NCBI GenBank assembly: GCA_001829395.1
Contig: MIBD01000088.1
Location: 1-7,798 of the forward strand
Direction: 5' to 3'
Source of the DNA: Spirochaetes bacterium GWF1_49_6
Lineage (GTDB): Bacteria > Spirochaetota > Brevinematia > Brevinematales > GWF1-51-8
Length of the DNA: 7,798 nt
The notes below the pieces were generated by a model that was not told the DNA's origin, did no database searches, and saw only the letters and a list, made by a program, of their open reading frames with translations. Positions 1-6,035 of this stretch are shown here, one piece after another (position 1 is the stretch's first letter; each line of letters starts with the position of its first letter). The translations under genes and the position numbers were made by a program.

Positions 1-1565
1 AATATCTGGTAAAACTGGATAGTTACCGGTTCTTCGGAAACCTCGATTTCGATCTTGATCTGACGAGTGATGTGCATAACTTTTTCATGGGGTTCGGCGG
101 AATTCCGACCGCGCAGTACCAGACCTTTATGGACGCCGTCTCGACTATCCCGTCGGTAGTCATGAATGTGGGGACGATATCCCAGAATAATATGGTATTC
201 TTTACCGTCCCGAATACGGCGCGCGAGCAGGTCGATAAAATATTGAAAAACGTCTTTTATCAAGACTACGGTATTCCCACCGACGCCAAGAAAAATATCC
301 GTAATAGGATAATGAAGTACGGATTCGAATACTCGATTGCGGTAGACGAGGAGATCCTGCTGGAGAAGCAGCATGAAAAGCTGATCAAGCGTCTCGCGGA
401 AACCGTGCTGCGTCTTGAATCGAGTATCGAGTATTATCTCAACCTGAACAAACTTCGAGGCGAGATGGTTTCCACCAATTCGGTCGTGCTGTTCTCCGGG
501 TGGGTGCCGTCTGATTTGGTCGAGGACCTGAAGAAAACTATTGAAGAACTTACCGAACATAAATGCGAATTTCTGGACGAGGACGCGGCGGTGCTGTACA
601 TGCGGGACGGGATTATGCCGCCTACGCGGCTGAACAATCCCAAAGTGCTTAAACCGTTCGAACTTCTCGTGAATATGTTCGGTACCCCGAACTATAAGGA
701 ATTCGACCCCACAGTTTTTGCAGCTGTCAGTTATATTATCATGTTCGGCGCGATGTTCGGGGATGTCGGGCACGGGTTGATTTTATCGGTCACGGGCCTG
801 ATCGTTATGCTTATCAAGCGCACCGGCCAGCTCGCGAGTCTCGCCGCCATCATGGTATGGGGCGGTATTTCCTCGGCGATCTTCGGCGTATTATACGGCG
901 AGGTCTTCGGCATACCGTTGATCGATCCCCCGTTATGGCTTTCCCCTATTCATAATATCAACACCATTCTGGTGGTGGCTATCGTATTCGGAATAGTGAT
1001 GATCTCCCTTGGTACGATTCTCGGTATCATCAATTCCTTCAGGCGCAAGGATTGGGGGATGATGTTCTTCGCGCCGAATGGGATCGCGGGACTGATCTTC
1101 TACTGGAGCTTACTGTTTATCGGGTATAACCTGCTGACCGGCGGAGTATTACCTTCGTTTATAATCATTTTCCCTATCGTGTCGGGTATCTTTATCTGGA
1201 TGGATAAATGGTTGTCTTATAAGCTCTTCCATCACGGGGAGAAGCAAAGTTTCGGACTCGGGGCAATCGACTTATTCGAGACGACACTATCCATGTTATC
1301 GAACACCATATCGTTTGTGCGTGTCGGCGCGTTCGCCCTCAATCACGGCGCTCTGATGAGCGCGGTGTTCATTATCGCGAATATGTCGACCAATCCTTTT
1401 TCCCAGGCACTCGTCATCCTGATAGGCAATCTGTTTATCATCGGCTTCGAGGGGTTGGTGGTCGGTATTCAGGCGCTCAGGCTCGAATACTATGAGTTTT
1501 TTATGAAATTTTTCCGCGCCGACGGGCACAGTTTTCGTTCGTTAAAAGATTTCAAAAAAGATTAA
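1..1565 (+). CDS. atpI (ntpI): V-type ATP synthase subunit I, 5'-truncated by window edge
   Basis: Membrane stator subunit of the V/A-type rotary ATPase, equivalent to eukaryotic subunit a; it provides the ion half-channels facing the proteolipid ring. The frame is open from base 3 with no stop, so the true start is upstream and the GTG at 72 is internal. About 520 residues are visible; the family is usually 600-660, so roughly 100 or more N-terminal residues are missing. The cytoplasmic N-terminal part runs to about base 700. Hydrophobic segments follow at about 717-815 (probably two), 831-899, 963-1031, 1080-1136, 1146-1202, 1296-1385 and 1408-1480. Family hallmarks are 'MFGDVGHG' after the first segment, 'GVLYGEVFG', and 'SFVRVGAFALNHGAL', whose Arg (codon 1320-1322) matches the essential half-channel arginine. 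The C-terminus 'LRLEYYEFFMKFF' is also typical. Assignment to the family is firm. The proteolipid gene often found next is absent here. Confidence 0.95.
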   Translation, partial: YLVKLDSYRFFGNLDFDLDLTSDVHNFFMGFGGIPTAQYQTFMDAVSTIPSVVMNVGTISQNNMVFFTVPNTAREQVDKILKNVFYQDYGIPTDAKKNIRNRIMKYGFEYSIAVDEEILLEKQHEKLIKRLAETVLRLESSIEYYLNLNKLRGEMVSTNSVVLFSGWVPSDLVEDLKKTIEELTEHKCEFLDEDAAVLYMRDGIMPPTRLNNPKVLKPFELLVNMFGTPNYKEFDPTVFAAVSYIIMFGAMFGDVGHGLILSVTGLIVMLIKRTGQLASLAAIMVWGGISSAIFGVLYGEVFGIPLIDPPLWLSPIHNINTILVVAIVFGIVMISLGTILGIINSFRRKDWGMMFFAPNGIAGLIFYWSLLFIGYNLLTGGVLPSFIIIFPIVSGIFIWMDKWLSYKLFHHGEKQSFGLGAIDLFETTLSMLSNTISFVRVGAFALNHGALMSAVFIIANMSTNPFSQALVILIGNLFIIGFEGLVVGIQALRLEYYEFFMKFFRADGHSFRSLKDFKKD

Positions 1566-1571
1566 AAATCT

Positions 1572-1579
1572 GAGGAGGT
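1572..1579 (+). promoter_or_regulatory. Strong Shine-Dalgarno site GAGGAGGT
   Basis: A near-perfect anti-16S match 4 nt before the ATG at 1584 and only 7 nt after the subunit I stop. It fixes the start of the small exported protein and suggests co-transcription with the ATPase gene. Confidence 0.75.
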
Positions 1580-1583
1580 CGCC

Positions 1584-2072
1584 ATGAAGGCTTTAGTATC
1601 GTTACTTCTGATGGCGGTTGCGGTATTTTCGATGATCTCGTTCTTTTCCGGCACTTCGTTCAGTAATTTCTTTTCCGGCGTAGCGAGTGTGGAGAATGAA
1701 GACCCCGATAAGAACCAAGATTCGAGTACACCGTCCGAATGGAAGTCGATGGTCGAGAATGGAAATGCCCAAATTGCGATTCTTGAAAAGTATATTGAAC
1801 AATACGACACCGGCGATAATCAGGAAGAGACTAAGCAGAATATTGAAAAGACCCTGATGGTTATTATCGAACTGGATGACCAGTTGGAGAACGAGGAAGA
1901 CAAACTTTCCGGCGACGAGCTAAAGGAATTTAGGGTGGAATACCGATTATTTAAAAAGAAGGCGAAGCAAATCCAGAAAGACAACTCGATCGTTAAAGAG
2001 ATAGTGGATAAGATCAATAACGTTGAGAAACCCTCAGCGAATGAGGAATCGGATCACTTCTTCGGCGATTAA
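1584..2072 (+). CDS. Exported acidic coiled-coil-like protein of unknown function
   Basis: I do not recognise a family. The 162-residue product begins with a Lys and a hydrophobic stretch (residues about 3-21), followed by a Ser/Phe/Gly-rich segment, so it is a signal peptide or single N-terminal membrane anchor. There is no cysteine near it, so it is not a lipoprotein. From about residue 50 the chain is highly charged, Glu/Asp/Lys/Gln-rich and low in Pro and Gly, with spaced Ile/Leu residues, which suggests long amphipathic helices or coiled coil. The start is fixed by a strong ribosome site, and the gene follows the ATPase subunit I stop by 18 nt, so it is probably in the same transcript. 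It occupies the place where subunit K often sits, but a proteolipid is about this length and has paired membrane hairpins, which this protein lacks. A role with the ATPase is not shown; a periplasmic or membrane-tethered helical protein is all that can be said. Confidence 0.8.
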   Translation: MKALVSLLLMAVAVFSMISFFSGTSFSNFFSGVASVENEDPDKNQDSSTPSEWKSMVENGNAQIAILEKYIEQYDTGDNQEETKQNIEKTLMVIIELDDQLENEEDKLSGDELKEFRVEYRLFKKKAKQIQKDNSIVKEIVDKINNVEKPSANEESDHFFGD

Positions 2073-2122
2073 ACTTGGGAACGGGTATGCGGGATAAGGG
2101 TAAAATATTGATACTATTCGAA

Positions 2123-2128
2123 TATAAT
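2123..2128 (+). promoter_or_regulatory. Possible -10 box (TATAAT) ahead of discoidin-like gene
   Basis: A perfect TATAAT hexamer lies 29 nt before the ATG at 2158, in an AT-rich part of the 85-nt gap. No good -35 is present at 16-18 nt upstream (the site reads GTAAAA), so this is only a candidate. It overlaps a 10-bp palindrome, TATTCGAATA, at 2115-2124. Confidence 0.3.
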
Positions 2129-2157
2129 TTTCGTTGTACGTGCGGTCCGGCGGTACG

Positions 2158-3873
2158 ATGAAGCGGCTATTTAGTCCTATAGCGATCCTCCTGATACTAC
2201 TGTTATCCACAGCGATCGGATATTCCGCGGGGAACGTATTCTCGGTATCGGCGACATCGTCCGCGCCCGGGTTCCCGGCATCCGCGTTGATGGATAACGA
2301 TCCCGCCACCGGGTGGAAACCAGTCGAAGAGGCCGGCCCGCTTCTCGAGGGTGTGACCGTCCGTTTCAGCGAACCGTCCGACATCCAGAGCCTCGAGATC
2401 GTACAGGCAGGCAGTCCGAAATCTCCCGCGCCGTCGTTCTATATATACGCGGACGGGAAGTTTGCGGGCGGGATAACCGTGAATAAAAAACTTACCGAGA
2501 TGGGGCTGAAAGCGGTAACCGAACTCGAAATTTATACAGTCAGCGCCCCGGGTGAGATGGTTATCGGGGAAATCAGGATTAACTCATCGGGCGATTCAAA
2601 TAAAAATATCGTTCTTCCCGCCATCGTGACGGGGAAAATATTTGTCAACGGGATATCCGCCAATCCGGGCGTGCCGGAGAAACTTTCAGACGGGGATATT
2701 TCCAGTGCCTGGACATACAGCTATAGTTCGCAGAGCGCGGCGCCCGAGATCAATTTCGAGTTTGGTTCGAATATCCTCTTCTCCTCATTATATATCGCCA
2801 ACGGCGTACAGTCCGCCGAGTCTGTTTTTAAGACTAGCGGAATGGTAAAAAGTTTCGAGCTTCGCGCGGACGGTATCCTGCTGGGAGCGTATACCCTGAA
2901 AGATATACCGGGGATACAGAAGGTCAATATCGGCAAACCGGCGCTCGGGAAAAATATCGAACTCAAGGTGCTCGCCGTATACGGTAACGAATTACTGAAG
3001 AATGCCGCGTTGTCCGAGGCGGCGTTCGGGAGCGACGGGAAAATTATCCGCCTATCGGTGCCGGATGCGCCGAAGGTGAAGGGCGCGGCTAATGTGAAAC
3101 TCCCCGGGTTTGTTACAAAGTGCATGGAATTCCAGTATATATCGCTGAGTAATATCACCGAAACCTATTTCGTGAAATTCCGCCCCGACGGTACGTTCGC
3201 GATCCTGTCGGAAACCTACGGCTTCCATTTTACGAAGAACAGTTTTATTAAAGGGGTCTGGAATACATTGAAATCCGCCCCGGACGCATGGGAAGTCGGG
3301 CTGAACGGGACGATTTACAAATATTCCGAGAAATTCGATTCCGTCGGGTTTTCCGAGAATGTTTCCGCCGAGTACACGGCAGGGAGTGTATCGGAATCCC
3401 TGAAAATATCGCACCCGTCGCTGAATAAATCGCTTACCCCGCCGCCTGTCAAGGCGATGGTCACGAATACGGTCTATGTCACTAATATTATCGCATACTC
3501 GAAAACGAATGTTATTATCTATAAGAACCAGCATATACACCCGTTGAAAAAAACCAACCTGCAGATAGTGAAAATGACGGGCACGAATATGTCCGCGGTT
3601 CCGGTGATATGCGGGAAGGACGGGAACGCCGTGCCGCCGTGGTGCTATATGGTCAGGGATATCACCGAGACCAACACGATCATCCCGGCGGCATACTCCC
3701 CGGACGACCTCATCGACTGGTACCTGAAGAATAACGCCGGGCAATGCTGGAAAATAGAGAGCGGACTGATATGGGGGATATATCCGGCGGTGATATCCGA
3801 GCTGGATTACCTCGAGACCTACGAATTAGGCGAGCCGCTCGATATGGAATTCCTCGCGCCGAAGGGCAAGTAA
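2158..3873 (+). CDS. Secreted protein with two tandem discoidin/galactose-binding-like domains
   Basis: Product of 571 residues, probably exported to the periplasm or surface. Residues 1-25 form a clear signal peptide (Lys-Arg, then a Leu/Ile-rich core, ending 'GYSAG'). Two related beta-rich domains follow, about 26-142 and 160-290. Each has the Asp-rich loop plus Trp typical of F5/8-type C or NADase-type glycan-binding domains: 'DNDPATGW' at 46-53 and 'DGDISSAW' at 178-185. In each, the loop is followed by strands resembling 'VRFSEPSDIQSLEI' and 'EINFEFGSNILFSSLYI'. The half after about 310 resembles nothing I recognise; it is Asn/Thr/Tyr-rich, looks beta-structured and contains four Cys. 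I chose ATG 2158 because the signal peptide begins there; TTG 2134 and GTG 2140 in frame would only add a non-hydrophobic leader. The ribosome site is weak (GGCGGT). Carbohydrate or surface binding is an inference from fold; no catalytic motif is visible. Confidence 0.85.
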   Translation: MKRLFSPIAILLILLLSTAIGYSAGNVFSVSATSSAPGFPASALMDNDPATGWKPVEEAGPLLEGVTVRFSEPSDIQSLEIVQAGSPKSPAPSFYIYADGKFAGGITVNKKLTEMGLKAVTELEIYTVSAPGEMVIGEIRINSSGDSNKNIVLPAIVTGKIFVNGISANPGVPEKLSDGDISSAWTYSYSSQSAAPEINFEFGSNILFSSLYIANGVQSAESVFKTSGMVKSFELRADGILLGAYTLKDIPGIQKVNIGKPALGKNIELKVLAVYGNELLKNAALSEAAFGSDGKIIRLSVPDAPKVKGAANVKLPGFVTKCMEFQYISLSNITETYFVKFRPDGTFAILSETYGFHFTKNSFIKGVWNTLKSAPDAWEVGLNGTIYKYSEKFDSVGFSENVSAEYTAGSVSESLKISHPSLNKSLTPPPVKAMVTNTVYVTNIIAYSKTNVIIYKNQHIHPLKKTNLQIVKMTGTNMSAVPVICGKDGNAVPPWCYMVRDITETNTIIPAAYSPDDLIDWYLKNNAGQCWKIESGLIWGIYPAVISELDYLETYELGEPLDMEFLAPKGK

Positions 3874-3889
3874 TCGACTTCGCGGGGAT

Positions 3890-3918
3890 TTGACGAATCG
3901 GTAATTTTATAATATACT
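3890..3918 (+). promoter_or_regulatory. Sigma-70-type promoter of tRNA-Gly
   Basis: TTGACG (3890-3895), a spacer of exactly 17 nt, and TATACT (3913-3918). The predicted transcription start at about 3925 lies a few bases before the mature tRNA end. An overlapping TATAAT at 3908-3913 would leave only a 12-nt spacer and is less likely. Confidence 0.8.
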
Positions 3919-3929
3919 ATTGTCACAAC

Positions 3930-4000
3930 GCGGCCATCGTACAGTGGTAGTATCTTAGCCTTCCAAGCTAACTGCGCGGGTTCGATTCCCGCTGGCCGCT
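3930..4000 (+). tRNA. glyT: tRNA-Gly (anticodon UCC)
   Basis: A complete 71-nt cloverleaf. The acceptor stem GCGGCCA/TGGCCGC (3930-3936 with 3993-3999) is fully paired, with discriminator T at 4000. The D arm is 3939-3953 with the loop containing AGTGGTA. The anticodon stem TTAGC/GCTAA (3955-3959 with 3967-3971) encloses the loop CTTCCAA, giving anticodon TCC at 3962-3964, which reads GGA and GGG. The T stem GCGGG/CCCGC encloses TTCGATT. The 3' CCA is not encoded, so it must be added by nucleotidyltransferase. It has its own promoter and terminator and forms a single-gene unit. The gene symbol is by analogy with the E. coli UCC isoacceptor. Confidence 0.97.
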
Positions 4001-4005
4001 ATCGG

Positions 4006-4034
4006 GGCCGTCCTTTCGGGGGCGGCCTTTTGTT
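4006..4034 (+). terminator. Rho-independent terminator after tRNA-Gly
   Basis: An 8-bp GC-rich stem (GGCCGTCC at 4006-4013 with GGGCGGCC at 4020-4027, one G.U pair) around a 6-nt loop TTTCGG, followed directly by TTTTGTT. It begins 6 nt after the tRNA end. Confidence 0.9.
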
Positions 4035-4097
4035 ATGATAAGGGAGAAAGTGTAAAGGCCATCTCTCATTTCATTTCGAGACAGGCAAGCGGCCTTT

Positions 4098-4110
4098 GTC
4101 ATTGCATGAC
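4098..4110. repeat. 13-nt palindrome GTCATTGCATGAC (copy 1)
   Basis: GTCAT and ATGAC arms flank a 3-nt centre. A near-identical copy lies exactly 100 bp downstream; one further matching T precedes both copies. Confidence 0.6.
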
Positions 4111-4197
4111 ATCTTTCCCGATATTAACCCAATGCATTCAATCTAGAAGTAGCCCGTGATGGAACAGTGGTAGTCGCTAAAGCTATCAACAGCACTT

Positions 4198-4210
4198 GTC
4201 ATTGAATGAC
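4198..4210. repeat. 13-nt palindrome GTCATTGAATGAC (copy 2)
   Basis: GTCATT and AATGAC arms flank a single G. It differs from the copy at 4098 by one base, which makes the palindrome one pair longer. It abuts the 12-nt inverted arm that starts at 4210. Confidence 0.6.
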
Positions 4211-4221
4211 GGCTAATCCCG
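4210..4221. repeat. Inverted arm CGGCTAATCCCG
   Basis: A perfect reverse complement of CGGGATTAGCCG, which occurs inside both 73-bp repeats (4274-4285 and 4376-4387). Pairing with the first would enclose most of copy 1 in a large stem-loop, so this arm could be one end of an older inverted-repeat element. Confidence 0.65.
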
Positions 4222-4226
4222 GTTCA

Positions 4227-4299
4227 TCCTTTCATCACGAGTTATATTCGAATATCGATATGAAGCCTGATATCGGGATTAGCCGTACGCAGTACTCGG
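4227..4299. repeat. 73-bp direct repeat, copy 1
   Basis: It runs from TCCTTTCATCACG to GCAGTACTCGG and matches 4329-4401 at all but two positions (A/G at 4240/4342 and G/A at 4262/4364). It contains the palindromes TATTCGAATA and ATATCGATAT and a 6-bp hairpin CGATAT/ATATCG (4256-4261 with 4270-4275) around an 8-nt loop. The sequence TAGCCCG follows both copies a few bases later. Confidence 0.9.
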
Positions 4300-4328
4300 C
4301 AAATAGCCCGTGTTCATGCATGGCGCCT

Positions 4329-4401
4329 TCCTTTCATCACGGGTTATATTCGAATATCGATATAAAGCCTGATATCGGGATTAGCCGTACGCAGTACTCG
4401 G
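4329..4401. repeat. 73-bp direct repeat, copy 2
   Basis: The second copy, 102 bp after the first, retains the same hairpin (4358-4363 with 4372-4377) and palindromes. One of the two differences falls in the hairpin loop, so the stem is unchanged. It ends 26 bp before the -35 box of the pyk promoter. Confidence 0.9.
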
Positions 4402-4427
4402 GTTTAGCCCGCGCAGCGGTCTGTTTT

Positions 4428-4456
4428 TTGACAATTTATTCAGTCAGAGGTAGAAT
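4428..4456 (+). promoter_or_regulatory. Sigma-70-type promoter of pyk
   Basis: A perfect TTGACA (4428-4433), a 17-nt spacer and TAGAAT (4451-4456). It lies 53 nt before the chosen pyk start, giving a leader of about 45 nt from a predicted start at about 4463. Confidence 0.85.
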
Positions 4457-4465
4457 ATTCCGCAA

Positions 4466-4483
4466 GCGGGTATTTTCACCCGC
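4466..4483 (+). other. 5'-leader hairpin of pyk transcript
   Basis: GCGGGT (4466-4471) pairs perfectly with ACCCGC (4478-4483) around a 6-nt loop ATTTTC. It sits within a few bases of the predicted 5' end and has no T tract, so it looks like an end-protecting stem rather than a terminator. Function is inferred. Confidence 0.5.
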
Positions 4484-4509
4484 GCTAAATACACATGTGG
4501 GAGTCGGAT

Positions 4510-5958
4510 ATGATGATAAAATTCACGAAGACGGTGTTCACTATCGGCCCCGCGTCGAGAGACCCCAAGATCATCAAAGACCTCATTTTCGAGGGCGGGG
4601 ATGTCGCGCGATTGAATTTTTCCCATGAGGACTTCGCCGCGCATGAGAAATCGGTGAACTATGTCCGGCAGGCGGCCGAGGAGCTCGATAAGCCCGTTGC
4701 GGTGTTTCAGGACCTGCAAGGCCCGAAAATTCGAGTCGGTAAGCTGAGTACGGAATATATTACCCTGAAAGAGGGTGATGAGCTGACGATCACGACCGAC
4801 GATCTGATCGGGGATGGCCGACGGATCAGTATCGATTATCCCTACCTTCACGAGGAGGTGAGCAAGGATAATAGGATTCTTCTGGACGACGGTCTGATCG
4901 AGCTGAAGGTTGACAGCGTCAAGGGGCACGATATACGGACTATCGTCGTCAACGGCGGTAACCTCAAGCCCCGGAAGGGTGTCAATCTCCCCCATATTAC
5001 GCTGAAAAAAATCTCGTCGATCACCGATAAAGACCGCGGCGATCTGGCGTTCTCGTTCCAGAACGACCTCGATTTTGTTGCGCTGTCGTTTGTCCGTCAC
5101 GCCGGGGATGTGAAGGAGCTGAAAGAAATAATGGCGAAGCGTTTCAACAGGGTAATCCCGGTGATCGCTAAGATAGAGAAGCCCGAAGCGGTGGAGGATA
5201 TCGATAATATTATCGATGTGAGCGACGCGATCATGGTGGCGCGCGGCGATCTCGGTGTGGAGACCTCGCCGGAGGATGTCCCGATCATCCAGAAGACGCT
5301 GATCAGGAAATGCAATATCGCGGGAAAGCCGGTCATCACCGCTACCCAGATGCTCGAGTCGATGATAGTGAATCCTCGCCCGACCCGCGCCGAGGCGAAC
5401 GATGTCGCGAACGCCATACTCGACGGGACGAGCGCCGTGATGCTTTCGGGAGAAACCGCCGCCGGGAAATATCCTGTCGAGTCGGTCAAGATGATGAAGC
5501 TGATCGCGCAGAAGACTGAGTCCAGTATGCAGTTCCGTAAGCTGGTGCTCGGTAAAATACTGAATCTGGAAGACCTGACTGAGCGGCAGTCGAAAAACCC
5601 GGCGGAAGCGGTCGGTTTTGCCGCTGTGGAACTGGCCGAGGAAATCGCCGCGAAATTTATTGTCTGCTTCTCTCATAGCGGCGGTACGGCGCGGCTCATA
5701 TCGAAATTCCGCCCGGATATCCCGGTAATCGGGTTCAGCCCCGTCAAAGCAACAGTACGTCAACTCGCGCTGGCATGGGGAATCCATCCGCTCGGGACGC
5801 GCGAGGTGGGGACTGTAGACGAATTACTCGACGGCGCGGCGGAGGCGTTGAAGTTCAAGGGGTGGGTGAATACGGGCGATATGATTGTGATTACCGCGGG
5901 GGTGCCGGTCGGTAAGGCCGGTATGACGAATATGATAAAAGTGGTTCAAATCGACTAA
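4510..5958 (+). CDS. pyk: Pyruvate kinase
   Basis: Cytoplasmic enzyme of lower glycolysis that converts phosphoenolpyruvate and ADP to pyruvate and ATP. The 482 residues match the usual 470-480. Visible motifs are 'TIGPAS' (11-16), 'ARLNFSHE' with the PEP/metal-binding Arg34, Asn36 and Ser38, 'QDLQGPKIRVG' (67-77), and 'DDGLI' near the small B domain. These are followed by 'AKIEKPEAV' with catalytic Lys221 and metal-binding Glu223, 'MVARGDLGVE' with Asp247, and 'TATQMLESM' with Thr279. The allosteric C-terminal domain is complete and includes 'FSHSGGTARL', the loop that binds sugar phosphates in regulated members. The start is ATG 4510, placed 6 nt after GGGAG (4499-4503); ATG 4513 is equally possible, while ATG 4495 has no ribosome site and overlaps this one. 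Leu69, Gln70, Lys73 and Val76 replace the Thr/Lys/Glu/Thr set of K+-dependent enzymes. It has its own promoter, and no terminator is evident before the next promoter. Confidence 0.97.
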   Translation: MMIKFTKTVFTIGPASRDPKIIKDLIFEGGDVARLNFSHEDFAAHEKSVNYVRQAAEELDKPVAVFQDLQGPKIRVGKLSTEYITLKEGDELTITTDDLIGDGRRISIDYPYLHEEVSKDNRILLDDGLIELKVDSVKGHDIRTIVVNGGNLKPRKGVNLPHITLKKISSITDKDRGDLAFSFQNDLDFVALSFVRHAGDVKELKEIMAKRFNRVIPVIAKIEKPEAVEDIDNIIDVSDAIMVARGDLGVETSPEDVPIIQKTLIRKCNIAGKPVITATQMLESMIVNPRPTRAEANDVANAILDGTSAVMLSGETAAGKYPVESVKMMKLIAQKTESSMQFRKLVLGKILNLEDLTERQSKNPAEAVGFAAVELAEEIAAKFIVCFSHSGGTARLISKFRPDIPVIGFSPVKATVRQLALAWGIHPLGTREVGTVDELLDGAAEALKFKGWVNTGDMIVITAGVPVGKAGMTNMIKVVQID

Positions 5959-5966
5959 GCAAATCT

Positions 5967-5995
5967 TTGACGGTTTTTCCATTTTGCTTTATACT
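5967..5995 (+). promoter_or_regulatory. Sigma-70-type promoter of yajC-secD operon
   Basis: TTGACG (5967-5972), a 17-nt spacer and TATACT (5990-5995), starting 8 nt after the pyk stop codon. The hexamers and spacing are identical to those of the tRNA-Gly promoter. Confidence 0.8.
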
Positions 5996-6035
5996 AATAG
6001 ACTTGTTTTCTATTGAAACAAATTCGGAGGCAAAA

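Larger units (their letters stand above)
4035..4427. other. Non-coding intergenic region rich in repeats and palindromes
   Basis: About 390 bases with no credible gene on either strand; the only open frame of note (from 4206) has no ribosome site and simply runs through the repeats, the promoter and the start of pyk. It holds an inverted repeat AAAGGCC/GGCCTTT (4054-4060 with 4091-4097), two 13-nt imperfect palindromes 100 bp apart (4098-4110 and 4198-4210), an 11-nt match to the tRNA-Gly D arm (4164-4174), and a pair of 73-bp direct repeats. No transposase or terminal target duplication is seen. Confidence 0.7.

Noticed and set aside
72..74. GTG as the start of subunit I
   Set aside because: The frame is open and encodes family-like sequence from base 3, so this Val codon is internal to a gene that begins before the window.
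2115..2125. TATTCGAATAT shared between the gap before the discoidin-like gene and both 73-bp repeats
   Set aside because: A short AT-rich palindrome of 11 bases; with no flanking similarity, chance is a sufficient explanation.
3052..3744. A 230-codon minus-strand open frame inside the discoidin-like gene
   Set aside because: The + strand protein has a signal peptide and recognisable domains; the minus frame is Arg-rich and featureless.
4054..4097. AAAGGCC/GGCCTTT inverted repeat as a second terminator
   Set aside because: Only 7 bp of stem with a 30-nt loop and three T residues after it; too weak to call.
4035..4427. CRISPR array or insertion sequence
   Set aside because: There are only two repeat copies, they are longer than CRISPR repeats, only one spacer-like interval is present, and no cas gene, transposase or clear terminal inverted repeats with target duplication are seen.
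4206..4628. A 140-codon open frame containing a repeated peptide (copies 34 codons apart)
   Set aside because: The repeat arises because the 102-bp period is divisible by three. There is no ribosome site, and the frame runs through the pyk promoter and into pyk in another frame.
4444..5787. A 447-codon open frame antisense to pyk
   Set aside because: It covers the unmistakable pyruvate kinase gene, has Arg/His/Asp-rich composition typical of shadow frames, and no ribosome site or known motif.
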